From Marinilabiliaceae bacterium (lineage in GTDB: Bacteria; Bacteroidota; Bacteroidia; Bacteroidales; Marinilabiliaceae), in the NCBI GenBank assembly GCA_016933045.1, contig JAFGBR010000055.1, positions 1 to 64,000 on the forward strand: a stretch of DNA of 64,000 nt, read 5' to 3'. Below the pieces are notes generated by a model. It saw only the letters and a list, made by a program, of their open reading frames with translations, was not told the DNA's origin and ran no database searches. Numbering within the stretch: the first letter of the stretch is position 1; each line of letters opens with the position of its first letter. Made by a program: the position numbers and the translations under genes. This document shows positions 9,869-18,742 of this stretch, piece by piece.

Positions 9869-12800
9869 ATGCAAAAACTAACTTTACTATTATTCTTTGT
9901 TTTTTTGCTGGGATGGCAAAATTTACTTGCTCAGAACAAAACAATTACCGGGGTTGTTACTGGTAGCAGTGATGGGATTCCAATACCGGGGGTGTCGGTT
10001 GTGGAAAAAGGAACAACAAATGGTACAATTACTGATTTAAATGGTTATTATGAGATTACAGTTTCTTTTGGGGCAATCCTTGAATTTTCGTTTATTGGGA
10101 TGAAAGGAATTGAGGTTGAAACCGATGAATTATTTAAAATTGATGTAACTCTTTATTCTGATATTTATGGATTAGACGAAGTAATTGTTTCAGGTGTTGC
10201 AGATGAAACCCCCAAAAAGAAGCTGTCAGTATCAGTTGGAAAAGTAAATTCTGATGAACTTAGAAGTGTGCCTGCTTCATCTGCTGCCGGAGCTTTGCAA
10301 GGAAAAGTCGCTGGAGTTACTGTTTTAACACCAACAGGTGATCCATCAGATGCATCGACAATATTAATTAGAGGAGCTACGCAAATTGTTGGAAGTCAAG
10401 ACCCATTAATTATAGTTGATGGAGTAATATTAGAAGGAACATTATCAGATATTAATGTTGATGATATTGAATCAATTGAGATAGTTAAAGGGGCATCTGC
10501 ATCTGCATTATATGGATCAAGAGCTGGTAATGGAGTAATTGTTGTATCTACAAAAAGAGGTTTAGGTTTAAGAGTTGGAGTAACTGAAGTAACTTTTAGA
10601 AGTGAATTTGGGATTAATCAACTTGCAAATTCATATAATTTGGCAACACATCATCAATATGAATTAGCATCAGATTTTAATGATTATAATACATTTACTA
10701 AGTATGCCGGAGTTACTTACCCTACGGGCTATATCTCTGGGCCTAATTCTGAAATTATTGGATCCAGATCAATTTCTGATGATGGATATATGGATAATTC
10801 TTATGCATTTGTTCATGATCATGCAAAAGAGATATTTCAGGGTAACAATTTTCATACAAAATATATTTCAGTAGCAAATAATTCGGAGAATAATAATTTT
10901 TTAGCATCATTTGAAAATTACGGACAAGAAGGTATAGTATTTCATACTAAAGGATATGAGAGAAATAGTTTTAGAATAAACGTAGATCATAGAATAAGCA
11001 AAAAAATTAAATTTTCTGCTTCAAATTTATATGTAAAATCAACGTCAAACCATCCAGGTGGAGATAGTAAATTTAATGGAGGGGTATTTTTTAATTTGCT
11101 TTTAATGCAACCCGATGTGGATCTTAATGCAAAGAATGCTGATGGTCAGTCGTATATATTTCAACCAGATCATTGGGAGGCAACAACTGAAAATCCTTTA
11201 TATAATTTATGGAAAATAAGAAGAGCTACAAACCGTGATCGTTTTTTGGGAGGATACAGTTTAAAGTGGACAATAACTAATGATTTGAGAATAGATGGAG
11301 CATATTCAATAGAGAATACCAAAGAGCAAACAAAAGAATATTCGCCCTATGATACTTATGTAAGATCGGGTAGTGTTCCAACATATTCTCAAGGTTATTT
11401 AGATTTTTATGATTCCAGATTAATATCAGAGAATTCACAAATTACAGCCAGTTATAATAAGCAATTTAATAAGTTAAAGATAAGGTCAAAAATAAGTTAC
11501 AAATATGAAGATCTAGTATTTGAGAGTAATCAAACTATTGGGTACGATTTTACAATGAAAAATGTTGAATCTTTTGATGCAATAGGTGGTAATATTCATT
11601 CAACAAGTTATACTGAAAAAGTTATTTCGGAAAATTATTTTGGAATATTAGGTATGGATTTTAAGGATCGATATATTGTTGATTTTATGTTTCGGTATGA
11701 CGGATCATCTTTATTTGGTAAAAATGAGCGTTGGAATCCATATTATAGGATTTCAGGAGCTTGGCGAATTTCAGAAGAGTTTAAAATACCAGGTATTGAT
11801 GAATTAAAAATTAGAGGTGCATATGGTACTGCAGGTCAACGACCTCCATATGATGCACAATATGAAGTTATGACTATTAGTAATGGACAGGCCACTAAGT
11901 CGCATTTAGGCAATAAAAATTTAAAACCATCTCTTTCAAAGGAAATTGAAACAGGTGTAAATATTGATTTTTTGAATAGGTTTAGCTTAGAATTTGTATA
12001 TTCTAAAACTAAAACAGAAGATCAGTTTTTAGAAGTGCCATTAGCAAGTCATTTGGGAGGATGGAAAACTCAATGGGTTAATGCAGGAACACTTGAGTCT
12101 AATGTGATTGAGGTTTCATTAAATTCTCAAATAATTAAAAATCCAAATTTTAAATGGTCTCTTAATTTAATATATGATAGGATTAGATCGAAAATTACAA
12201 AATTAGATATTCCTTCTTATCAGACAGGTCCAGAGGGACAAGAAGCAACTGCTTTTTATGTAAAAGAGGGAGAAACATTTGGTGTTATGTATGGTTATAG
12301 TTGGGTACGTAATCTATCGGAAATGGTAAAACAATTACCGGTAGATGATGATATAAATACATATTATGATGAAAGGGATATAGATAGTTACATAGTGAAT
12401 AGTGATGGGTATGTTATTTTTAAGGGAACAGAAGGTACAATAAATGAGAAGCCAATTATTAAAAAAGATGCGGATGGAAAAGAATTATATGGAAGAATTG
12501 GAGATGGTAATCCAAATTTTAGAATAGGTTTTTCAACAAACTTTTCATTTAAGTCATTTACTTTATATGCATTGTTTGATTGGAAAAATGGAGGAGATAT
12601 ATATAATAGAACAGCACAGTGGTTAACAAGAGATTATCGACACGGAATGTTAGATCAATACGGTAAGGCTAGTAATGAAAAGAAGGTTGTAGATTATTAT
12701 CAGGCATTTTATTCACAAAATAGAATTAATAAGTTTTGGGTAGAAGATGCATCATATCTAAAATTAAGAGAGCTTTCTTTATATTATAGTATAAGTGGTG

Positions 12801-13003
12801 ATAATTTAAGATTTGCTAAAGGATTAATTAAAGGATTAAAAATTGGTGTTATTGGCAGGAATTTATTGACAATTACGGATTACACTGGCTATGATCCGGA
12901 AGTTGCAACAAAGGATGTTAATGGAGTTCAATACTATCCTTTTGATTTTGCAGGATATCCTAATTTTAGATCCTATTCAGCATCAATTGAGATTAAGTTT
13001 TAA
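9869..13003 (+). CDS. SusC/RagA-type TonB-linked outer membrane protein
   Basis: 1044 residues. A signal peptide (1-22, ending LLAQ) is followed by a carboxypeptidase-regulatory-like domain (about 24-105, ITGVVTGSSDGIPIPGVSV), a plug domain (about 115-230) with the family motif ASALYGSRAGNGVIVVSTK, and a long beta-barrel ending in an aromatic strand (SYSASIEIKF). SusC proteins form the outer membrane channel for substrates bound by the partner SusD lipoprotein, with energy from TonB. The substrate cannot be told from sequence: no glycoside hydrolase, protease or sigma/anti-sigma gene is adjacent. The upstream 303-nt gap carries an inverted repeat (CAGTTA at 9796-9801, TAACTG at 9810-9815) that could be an operator, but no exact promoter match. 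Confidence 0.93.
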   Translation: MQKLTLLLFFVFLLGWQNLLAQNKTITGVVTGSSDGIPIPGVSVVEKGTTNGTITDLNGYYEITVSFGAILEFSFIGMKGIEVETDELFKIDVTLYSDIYGLDEVIVSGVADETPKKKLSVSVGKVNSDELRSVPASSAAGALQGKVAGVTVLTPTGDPSDASTILIRGATQIVGSQDPLIIVDGVILEGTLSDINVDDIESIEIVKGASASALYGSRAGNGVIVVSTKRGLGLRVGVTEVTFRSEFGINQLANSYNLATHHQYELASDFNDYNTFTKYAGVTYPTGYISGPNSEIIGSRSISDDGYMDNSYAFVHDHAKEIFQGNNFHTKYISVANNSENNNFLASFENYGQEGIVFHTKGYERNSFRINVDHRISKKIKFSASNLYVKSTSNHPGGDSKFNGGVFFNLLLMQPDVDLNAKNADGQSYIFQPDHWEATTENPLYNLWKIRRATNRDRFLGGYSLKWTITNDLRIDGAYSIENTKEQTKEYSPYDTYVRSGSVPTYSQGYLDFYDSRLISENSQITASYNKQFNKLKIRSKISYKYEDLVFESNQTIGYDFTMKNVESFDAIGGNIHSTSYTEKVISENYFGILGMDFKDRYIVDFMFRYDGSSLFGKNERWNPYYRISGAWRISEEFKIPGIDELKIRGAYGTAGQRPPYDAQYEVMTISNGQATKSHLGNKNLKPSLSKEIETGVNIDFLNRFSLEFVYSKTKTEDQFLEVPLASHLGGWKTQWVNAGTLESNVIEVSLNSQIIKNPNFKWSLNLIYDRIRSKITKLDIPSYQTGPEGQEATAFYVKEGETFGVMYGYSWVRNLSEMVKQLPVDDDINTYYDERDIDSYIVNSDGYVIFKGTEGTINEKPIIKKDADGKELYGRIGDGNPNFRIGFSTNFSFKSFTLYALFDWKNGGDIYNRTAQWLTRDYRHGMLDQYGKASNEKKVVDYYQAFYSQNRINKFWVEDASYLKLRELSLYYSISGDNLRFAKGLIKGLKIGVIGRNLLTITDYTGYDPEVATKDVNGVQYYPFDFAGYPNFRSYSASIEIKF

Positions 13004-13015
13004 ATACAATGAATT

Positions 13016-14548
13016 ATGAAAACATATCCATATATATTAATTGTACTATTTTTCACATTAGTTATTAATAGTTGTAAAGATCTTGAAATTATTAATGAAA
13101 ATGATCCTGACTTTGCTACTGCAACATCTAATCCTTCAGATTTAAAAGGGGTTGCCAGTGGTTTGTATAATTATTACTACATGTCTGTTAATCAGTATGA
13201 TCCGGAAGGAGTGACTGATGATAGAAATACACCGGCTTATGCTTTGTGGGTTATTGCAGATGCAGGAACTTGTTCTTGGGGTAATTCTGGGATGAAAGAT
13301 ATGGGTAATGAACCACGATTGCCATTTGATAATTCACCTTCGTATGAGAATAAACTAATAAGCGAGGAGTTTTATAGTTCAATGAATTCCCTTGTATCCT
13401 CATCAAATGATATTTTAATACAAACAATAAAAAACAATGCAAAAATTGAAACAGAAGGAGTAGATGAAACGCCAATGGTAAATGCAATGGCTTATTTTGC
13501 TCGAGGTATTGGTCTTGGTTATTTAGGATTGCTTTATGATAAAGCTTATGTTATTACTGAAAATAGTGATTTAACAGGTGTTTTAGAGTATTCTTCATAT
13601 AAGATTGTAATTGATAGTGCAATAGCTAGTTTAGAAAAATCTATTAAAATATGTGAAAATAACTCATTTATCATACCATCGAGTTGGATACCATGTTCTC
13701 CTTCTCTTACTAATGATAATTTAGGAAAGCTTGTAAATTCTTTTGCAGCTCGAATTTTAGGTAATAGTCCTAGAAATAAAGTTGAAAATGATAGTCTTGA
13801 CTGGAATGAAGTATATAATTATGCTTCAAAGGGAATTGATTTTGATTTTAAAATAACGATGGATGATATCAAGTGGTATAATTTATATTATACATATTCA
13901 AATATGGCAGGATGGGGTCAGGTTGATATGCGTGTAATTAATATGTTAGATCCTGATATGCCTTCAAAATGGCCAGGTGCAAATGGTTATGATGTTATTC
14001 CTGTTGCTAAAGACTCAGCTAAGGTAGTTTCTTTAAAATTAGATTATAGATTAGTTACAGATTATGAATTTCTTTCTTCCTGTCCATTTAAGCCTGATAG
14101 GGGTTATTATTATTTTTCATGTTATAGGTATAAAAGATATGATGATTATTTAGAGACATGGACAGAGCCACTTATTGATTTTCATGAATCAGAAAATGAA
14201 ATGATGTTGGCAGAAGCATTATTAATGCTTAATAAATTGCCAGAGGCTGCTAACATAATAAATAATGGAACCCGAACTATAAGGGGAAAACTACCTAATA
14301 TTGATGCGAATTATGATGAAATAGCTGGTGCTATTTTTCATGAAAGAAATGTAGAATTGATGAATTCAAATATTGGAACCGAATTTTTTGCAATGAGAAA
14401 GTCTGATATGCTTCAGAATGGAAGTTTTTTACATTTTCCGATACCTGGAGCTCAGCTTGAAGTGCAATTAATGGATTATTATACATTTGGTGGAAAACAG
14501 GGTGTTCCTGGTATAGATGTTTCAGTTGGTGGATGGGAGGAAAAATAA
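13016..14548 (+). CDS. SusD/RagB-type nutrient-binding outer membrane lipoprotein
   Basis: 510 residues with a lipoprotein signal ending in VINSC, so Cys20 would be the lipidated residue. The body has the SusD pattern of TPR-like helices and a late conserved part containing EMMLAEALLMLNKLPEAANIIN and FHERNVELMNSN, followed by an aromatic-rich ending. It caps the SusC channel and binds substrate at the cell surface. It starts 12 nt after the SusC stop, and a further lipoprotein gene follows 16 nt after its end, which marks a three-gene nutrient uptake operon. Confidence 0.92.
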   Translation: MKTYPYILIVLFFTLVINSCKDLEIINENDPDFATATSNPSDLKGVASGLYNYYYMSVNQYDPEGVTDDRNTPAYALWVIADAGTCSWGNSGMKDMGNEPRLPFDNSPSYENKLISEEFYSSMNSLVSSSNDILIQTIKNNAKIETEGVDETPMVNAMAYFARGIGLGYLGLLYDKAYVITENSDLTGVLEYSSYKIVIDSAIASLEKSIKICENNSFIIPSSWIPCSPSLTNDNLGKLVNSFAARILGNSPRNKVENDSLDWNEVYNYASKGIDFDFKITMDDIKWYNLYYTYSNMAGWGQVDMRVINMLDPDMPSKWPGANGYDVIPVAKDSAKVVSLKLDYRLVTDYEFLSSCPFKPDRGYYYFSCYRYKRYDDYLETWTEPLIDFHESENEMMLAEALLMLNKLPEAANIINNGTRTIRGKLPNIDANYDEIAGAIFHERNVELMNSNIGTEFFAMRKSDMLQNGSFLHFPIPGAQLEVQLMDYYTFGGKQGVPGIDVSVGGWEEK

Positions 14549-14564
14549 TTAAATTAAAGTACAG

Positions 14565-15365
14565 ATGAAAAAAGTAGAATATATAATAATAGGATTGATT
14601 ATTATTTTAACAGGATGTAACGAGAAGGATAGCTATGATTTTTCCAAAGTTATACCAGGGAAAACGGAAATACATGGTTCATCATCAATATTGACAGGTA
14701 TTGGAGGTGTTTATACAGCATTAATAAGAGGTGGTTCTACTTATGAATGGTATGCTGCCGAAGGTTCGGGTGATGTTAGTTTTACGCCTGTTGATGATAA
14801 ACCGTATGCAATTTTTATTAATTCAGATTCTGAATTTGATACAGTGGCTTTTATTGTTGCAGTTGAAACCACTATGGGAGGTATTAGAGGTATACCTGAT
14901 ACAATGCAAATTTCTATTCAGCGTTATTGTCCATTAATTAATGGAATAAGTGATTTTGTTGGTAGTTGGTATGGTATTGACGCAGATTATTCTGTTGGTG
15001 TGGATTTATCAATTGTAACAGAAATAATTGATGATACATTATATATGACAGGACTTGGTTTTGGTTGGTTAATTGATTTTTGGGGAGAAGAAATTATTGA
15101 TGGTGGTACATTAGTTTTAGAAGTAAATGCTGATAATGGAGAAGTGGTAATTCCAGAGCAGACATATTTTACTACAATTTATGAAGATGAAGAGCAGGAG
15201 CCTTATACTATTAGTGGTAAAGGAAAATGGAATAATTGTGGTAGTAAGCCTGTATTGATTCTTGAATATGATTTGTCGAATTATGATGAAAGTTGGGGTA
15301 CTTGGATGTTTGAAAATGGATATTCTGTTACTGACAAATTTGTTGCAATTATTGAGCTTAAGTAA
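14565..15365 (+). CDS. SusCD-associated surface lipoprotein of unknown function
   Basis: 266 residues with a lipoprotein signal peptide (IIIILTGC, lipidated Cys18) and a beta-rich body. Residues 30-120 look like an Ig or PKD-like domain of the SusE type (GGVYTALIRGGSTYEWYAAEG), and 130-266 form a second beta domain (DFVGSWYGIDADYS) reminiscent of lipocalin-like ligand-binding folds. I do not recognise a named family. Position as the third gene of a SusC-SusD operon suggests an accessory surface substrate-binding protein. Confidence is high that it is a real gene and low on its precise role. Confidence 0.85.
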   Translation: MKKVEYIIIGLIIILTGCNEKDSYDFSKVIPGKTEIHGSSSILTGIGGVYTALIRGGSTYEWYAAEGSGDVSFTPVDDKPYAIFINSDSEFDTVAFIVAVETTMGGIRGIPDTMQISIQRYCPLINGISDFVGSWYGIDADYSVGVDLSIVTEIIDDTLYMTGLGFGWLIDFWGEEIIDGGTLVLEVNADNGEVVIPEQTYFTTIYEDEEQEPYTISGKGKWNNCGSKPVLILEYDLSNYDESWGTWMFENGYSVTDKFVAIIELK

Positions 15366-15397
15366 TTTTTAATAAATAAATAGTTCTAATTAATATG

Positions 15398-15430
15398 AAA
15401 TGTGGTACATGTGTACTGCATTTTATTTTA
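15398..15430 (+). terminator. Terminator of the SusCD operon
   Basis: An 11-bp stem, AAATGTGGTAC at 15398-15408 with GTACTGCATTT at 15413-15423 (two G-U pairs, loop ATGT), runs into TTTTATTTTA. It lies 33 nt after the lipoprotein stop and overlaps the stop codon of the convergent cobU gene. Confidence 0.65.
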
Positions 15431-15932
15431 TAGTTAAGGGTATCCCCGAAACCATCAAAACAACTTCATTAGCCACCTTTGCAATAAATTGGTTCATCCA
15501 GCCTTGCAAATCGGTGAATTTTATTTGTAACTCATTTGACGAGTGACCGCCCATGCCAATTTCATTGGTGACGATGATAAAAGTTGCATTTTGGTTTGAA
15601 AGTTTTGAAAAAATGTCTTTAGCAATTGAAAGAGATTTTTCCACATCACTTTTATTATCGTAGAAAATATTGGTTAACCACAACGTAATGCAATCAAGTA
15701 AAACAACTTGGTTGGTAAAATCATGTTTGTCGATGTTGATTTCTTCCTCAATATTAGTCCATCGGCTATCTCTGTCTGCCTGATGTCTTCGAATACGTTT
15801 TTCATGATCTTCATCCCATATTCTTGATGTTGCAAGATAAATTGGATTTTCACTCATGCTTAATGCTAGTTTTTGAGCATAACTGCTTTTGCCTGAACGT
15901 TGTCCTCCAGTAACTAATATTATTTTTGCCAT
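15423..15932 (-). CDS. cobU: Adenosylcobinamide kinase / adenosylcobinamide-phosphate guanylyltransferase
   Basis: A 169-residue P-loop enzyme that phosphorylates adenosylcobinamide and then adds GMP, activating the lower-ligand side chain in cobalamin assembly and salvage. The P-loop GGQRSGKSS is at residues 9-17. The region RIRRHQADR (46-54), aligned with the guanylylated His region of the family, contains His50. Length is normal. It is the last gene of the cob operon, overlapping the phosphatase gene by one base (15932). Confidence 0.93.
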   Translation of the reverse strand: MAKIILVTGGQRSGKSSYAQKLALSMSENPIYLATSRIWDEDHEKRIRRHQADRDSRWTNIEEEINIDKHDFTNQVVLLDCITLWLTNIFYDNKSDVEKSLSIAKDIFSKLSNQNATFIIVTNEIGMGGHSSNELQIKFTDLQGWMNQFIAKVANEVVLMVSGIPLTIK

Positions 15933-16501
15933 TAGATAAACTTTACAGTTGAATAGTCTTTACAGTAATATTCAATTTCGATGATTGCTCCATACGGAAT
16001 TTTTAAATTGAATATTTTGTTTGGAGTAATATCTAAAAGTTTCATTAACAGAGCCCTAAGTACTCCTGAATGTGTAAATATGGCGATGCTTTCCGAAGGA
16101 TGGTTTACAATGGTTTCATTCCAAAATTTTAACACCCTTGTATATAAATCTTTAAAACTCTCGCCATTAGGTATTTTATAATAGTACAGATCTGCAGTCC
16201 ATGCGTTAATGTCTTTAATGGGTATTTTGTTCCAGTGAACCATTTCCCAATCTCCAAAGTTAATTTCGCACAGGTCATTGGTAGTAGTAATTACTTTGTT
16301 TGAATATACGTTACTAGCTAAGTTTCTGCATCTTTTTAAAGGGCTGGAATAAATAGCATCGGGATTGAAATTTTTCAACCGCGCTTTAATGTTTTCATAC
16401 TCATTTAAATAGGTAGAGGCAGTGTTCAAATCAGTCACTCCATAACAAATGCCTGCATCAATATTGGGAGTGGTGTGTCGAATAACAAAAATTCGTTTCA
16501 T
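15932..16501 (-). CDS. cobC: Histidine phosphatase, probable alpha-ribazole phosphatase
   Basis: 189 residues of the phosphoglycerate-mutase-like histidine phosphatase family. The catalytic motif is a variant, RHTTP at residues 8-12 with His9 as the phospho-acceptor, and a second conserved His lies in IFTHSGVLRALL near residue 147. CobC-type enzymes remove the phosphate from alpha-ribazole phosphate or cobalamin phosphate. General phosphatases share the same fold, so the assignment rests on its position inside the cobT-cobS-cobU operon. Confidence 0.85.
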   Translation of the reverse strand: MKRIFVIRHTTPNIDAGICYGVTDLNTASTYLNEYENIKARLKNFNPDAIYSSPLKRCRNLASNVYSNKVITTTNDLCEINFGDWEMVHWNKIPIKDINAWTADLYYYKIPNGESFKDLYTRVLKFWNETIVNHPSESIAIFTHSGVLRALLMKLLDITPNKIFNLKIPYGAIIEIEYYCKDYSTVKFI

Positions 16502-16507
16502 GATACG

Positions 16508-17281
16508 TTATAAATTTGGGTGTATCACATTTTGGTTAATGATAAGGATGGATAGATAAATGACAATTTCTGAAACTTGTTGTAACGTTCCAAGGCAATC
16601 GCCGGTATAACCTCCAATCCATTTTTTAAACCATTTTTCTAGCCATAATTTCGTAATCAGAAGAGGTATGAATAATAAAAGGATGTAGAACGATTTATAA
16701 AGAAACAAACTTGCCAAACTAAACATCGATGCGATTAAAAAATCTTTAACATTAAGTTGTTTGGCGATAGGCTTGACTTTACTTGTCTCATCATCGCGAA
16801 CATAAATAAGAGATTTCATAGTCCAAACAGCCATCCCTCGGCTAATGGTATGGCCGATTATTAGTGTGGATATGATTTGATCGTTTGATATTTCATAAAG
16901 TAAAATGAACTTAAGAGATAAAATCCCAATTAATCCGGTTACACCGTATGCACCAATTCTCGAGTCTTTCATTATGTCAAGTATTCGCACTTTTGTCCAT
17001 CCTCCGCCAAAACCATCGCATACATCGGCAAAGCCATCTTCGTGAAAAGCACCTGTAACCAAAATGGTTGTTATCATAGATAAAAGAATTGCGACTGATT
17101 TTGGGAGTATCTCATTTGCACCAAAAAAAACGGCTCCTGCAATTAGGCCTACCACCATTCCTATTATGGGAAAATATCGGTTGCTTTTGTTAAGGCCAGT
17201 TTGCGAGTATTCATATTTGCATGGGATTCGGGTAAAGAATCCCAATGCAATTTTGAATAAATTAATTTGTTTTTTAATCAT
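16508..17281 (-). CDS. cobS: Adenosylcobinamide-GDP ribazoletransferase (cobalamin synthase)
   Basis: A 257-residue polytopic inner membrane protein that joins adenosylcobinamide-GDP and alpha-ribazole. The signature FHEDGFADVCDGFGGGW, with the Asp-rich metal-binding motif, is visible near residues 80-96, followed by KDSRIGAYG; both are characteristic of CobS. The C-terminus keeps GGYTGDCLGTLQQVSE. It lies 6 nt from the phosphatase and 12 nt from cobT. Confidence 0.95.
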   Translation of the reverse strand: MIKKQINLFKIALGFFTRIPCKYEYSQTGLNKSNRYFPIIGMVVGLIAGAVFFGANEILPKSVAILLSMITTILVTGAFHEDGFADVCDGFGGGWTKVRILDIMKDSRIGAYGVTGLIGILSLKFILLYEISNDQIISTLIIGHTISRGMAVWTMKSLIYVRDDETSKVKPIAKQLNVKDFLIASMFSLASLFLYKSFYILLLFIPLLITKLWLEKWFKKWIGGYTGDCLGTLQQVSEIVIYLSILIINQNVIHPNL

Positions 17282-17293
17282 TAATTAGAATGA

Positions 17294-18349
17294 TTATACT
17301 TTAACCTCATTTGAGCTGCTTTTACTAACCCCTGCGCCTTCAAAACTACTCATTTCGTTAATGAATTGAACAGCCGATTGAATTATGGGATAAGCAACAG
17401 CTGCACCTGTTCCTTCACCTAGTCGCATGCCAAGGTTTAATATAGGTTTAAGATTTAAGTGTTGAAGCATAAATAAATGAGCTTTTTCATTCGATTGATG
17501 TGCTGCAATACAATAATCTGTTATATTATTGTTTAATGCATTTGCTACTAATAAAGCTGCAGTTGCAATAAAGCCATCAATAATTATTATCATGCCTAAT
17601 TCGGCTGCTTTTAACATGCCTCCAACAATAGTAGCAATTTCGAAACCTCCGAAAGTGTATAAAATTTCAAATGGAGTAGTAGCTCTTTGATGTTTAGTAA
17701 TTGCCTTTTCAATGATTTGGGCTTTATGAAAAATTCCTTTTTCGTCAAGTCCTGTACCAGCTCCGCAAGCTTCAATAGGAGAAATGCCTGTTAATTTGCA
17801 TAAAATGGCTGCAGCTGATGTTGTATTTCCAATTCCCATTTCTCCAAATGAGATGATGTTACTGCCATTGTGATGACTTTCTGTTACCAGTTTAGCTCCG
17901 TTTGATATAGCAATATTGCATTGTTCAGCAGACATAGCTGGTTCATTTAAAAAGTTTTTTGTACCATAATCAATTTTACAATTAATGGGACTGTTATGAT
18001 CGTTAAAGTCATAGTTTACCCCACAATCAATTATTTTAAGCCTGATATCGTGTTGGCGGGCAAATACATTGATAGCAGCACCTCCCGATAAGAAGTTTAA
18101 AACCATTTGAAAAGTTACTTCCTGAGGATAGGGACTAACCCCTTCATTGGTAATCCCATGGTCGCCGGCACAAATAATTAACGAAGGTTTTTGAAGAGTT
18201 GGTTCAAGTGTGTTTTGAATTAAACAGATTTGTTTTCCAATAGTTTCGAGTATTCCAAGTGATCCGGAAGGCTTGGTTTTTAGGTCGATTTTTTTTTGAA
18301 TCTGATCAGTAAGGTTCAGATTAATTGGTTGGATGTTAAACTCCTGCAT
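17294..18349 (-). CDS. cobT: Nicotinate-nucleotide--dimethylbenzimidazole phosphoribosyltransferase
   Basis: A 351-residue enzyme that makes alpha-ribazole phosphate from the lower-ligand base and nicotinate mononucleotide. Family features include KPSGSLGILE near the N-terminus, CAGDHGITNEGVSPYPQEVT (about 61-80), FGEMGIGNTTSAAA (about 168-181) and the C-terminal LGMRLGEGTGAAVAYP with its catalytic Glu. It is the first gene of the operon and sits about 120 nt downstream of the B12 box of the cobalamin riboswitch. The operon holds only nucleotide-loop assembly genes, so corrin ring synthesis must be elsewhere or replaced by corrinoid uptake. Confidence 0.95.
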   Translation of the reverse strand: MQEFNIQPINLNLTDQIQKKIDLKTKPSGSLGILETIGKQICLIQNTLEPTLQKPSLIICAGDHGITNEGVSPYPQEVTFQMVLNFLSGGAAINVFARQHDIRLKIIDCGVNYDFNDHNSPINCKIDYGTKNFLNEPAMSAEQCNIAISNGAKLVTESHHNGSNIISFGEMGIGNTTSAAAILCKLTGISPIEACGAGTGLDEKGIFHKAQIIEKAITKHQRATTPFEILYTFGGFEIATIVGGMLKAAELGMIIIIDGFIATAALLVANALNNNITDYCIAAHQSNEKAHLFMLQHLNLKPILNLGMRLGEGTGAAVAYPIIQSAVQFINEMSSFEGAGVSKSSSNEVKV

Positions 18350-18469
18350 AAAAGTTTTTTTATTGGTAAATAAAATTTTTTCAGGAGGAAGTGAAAAACC
18401 AGAATATAGTAATATCGTATAGATTTACCTTTCTAATTTTAAACTTTTCCCCGAAGTTATTAATAAATT

Positions 18470-18660
18470 ATGCAAGGCAGGTCTTCTGGCTTTCCCTACT
18501 TATCACGCCTTCCCATTGTTATTTGTTTAACCAAATTATACAACAGTGGCAAAGTATTGTGATAAGCGTATCTGATTCAGATAGGGACTACAGCTGCGGG
18601 GACAGCTCCGAAATTTCCTTATAGGATCATCGGATTCTCTTTTAAGTAGTATTACACCTT
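18470..18660 (-). promoter_or_regulatory. Cobalamin riboswitch
   Basis: Read on the minus strand, the stretch has the hallmarks of the adenosylcobalamin riboswitch: the B12 box AGCCAGAAGACCTGCC at 18491-18476, the core GCTGTCCCCGCAGCTGTAG near 18605-18587, and a 5' GGTGTAATACT segment near 18659-18649. It should shut down the cob operon when cobalamin is plentiful. I find no strong intrinsic terminator in the 120 nt before the cobT ATG. A-T-rich complementarity between AAAAGTTT (18450-18443) and AAACTTTT (18358-18351, next to the ATG) suggests control of translation, but this is only a guess. Confidence 0.93.
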
Positions 18661-18667
18661 TGCAGTG

Positions 18668-18699
18668 CAAATATATTATATTTTATGGAGTGAAACAAA
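18668..18699 (-). promoter_or_regulatory. Bacteroidota-type promoter of the cob operon
   Basis: On the minus strand TTTG at 18699-18696, a 20-nt spacer, and TATATTTG at 18675-18668 match the -33/-7 consensus exactly. The implied start of transcription near 18661 falls right at the 5' edge of the riboswitch. Confidence 0.72.
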
Positions 18700-18711
18700 G
18701 TGTGTAAAAGC

Positions 18712-18742
18712 AAAAAAAAAAAATCCCTAAAGAAGGGATTTT
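18712..18742 (-). terminator. Terminator after lolA
   Basis: On the minus strand AATCCCT (18740-18734) pairs with AGGGATT (18728-18722) and is followed by about ten T residues. It begins directly at the lolA stop codon and lies just upstream of the cob operon promoter. Confidence 0.8.

Noticed and set aside
18391-18624. A 77-codon plus-strand frame upstream of cobT
   Set aside because: It lies opposite the cobalamin riboswitch, covering its B12 box and core; the RNA structure explains the sequence better than a protein.
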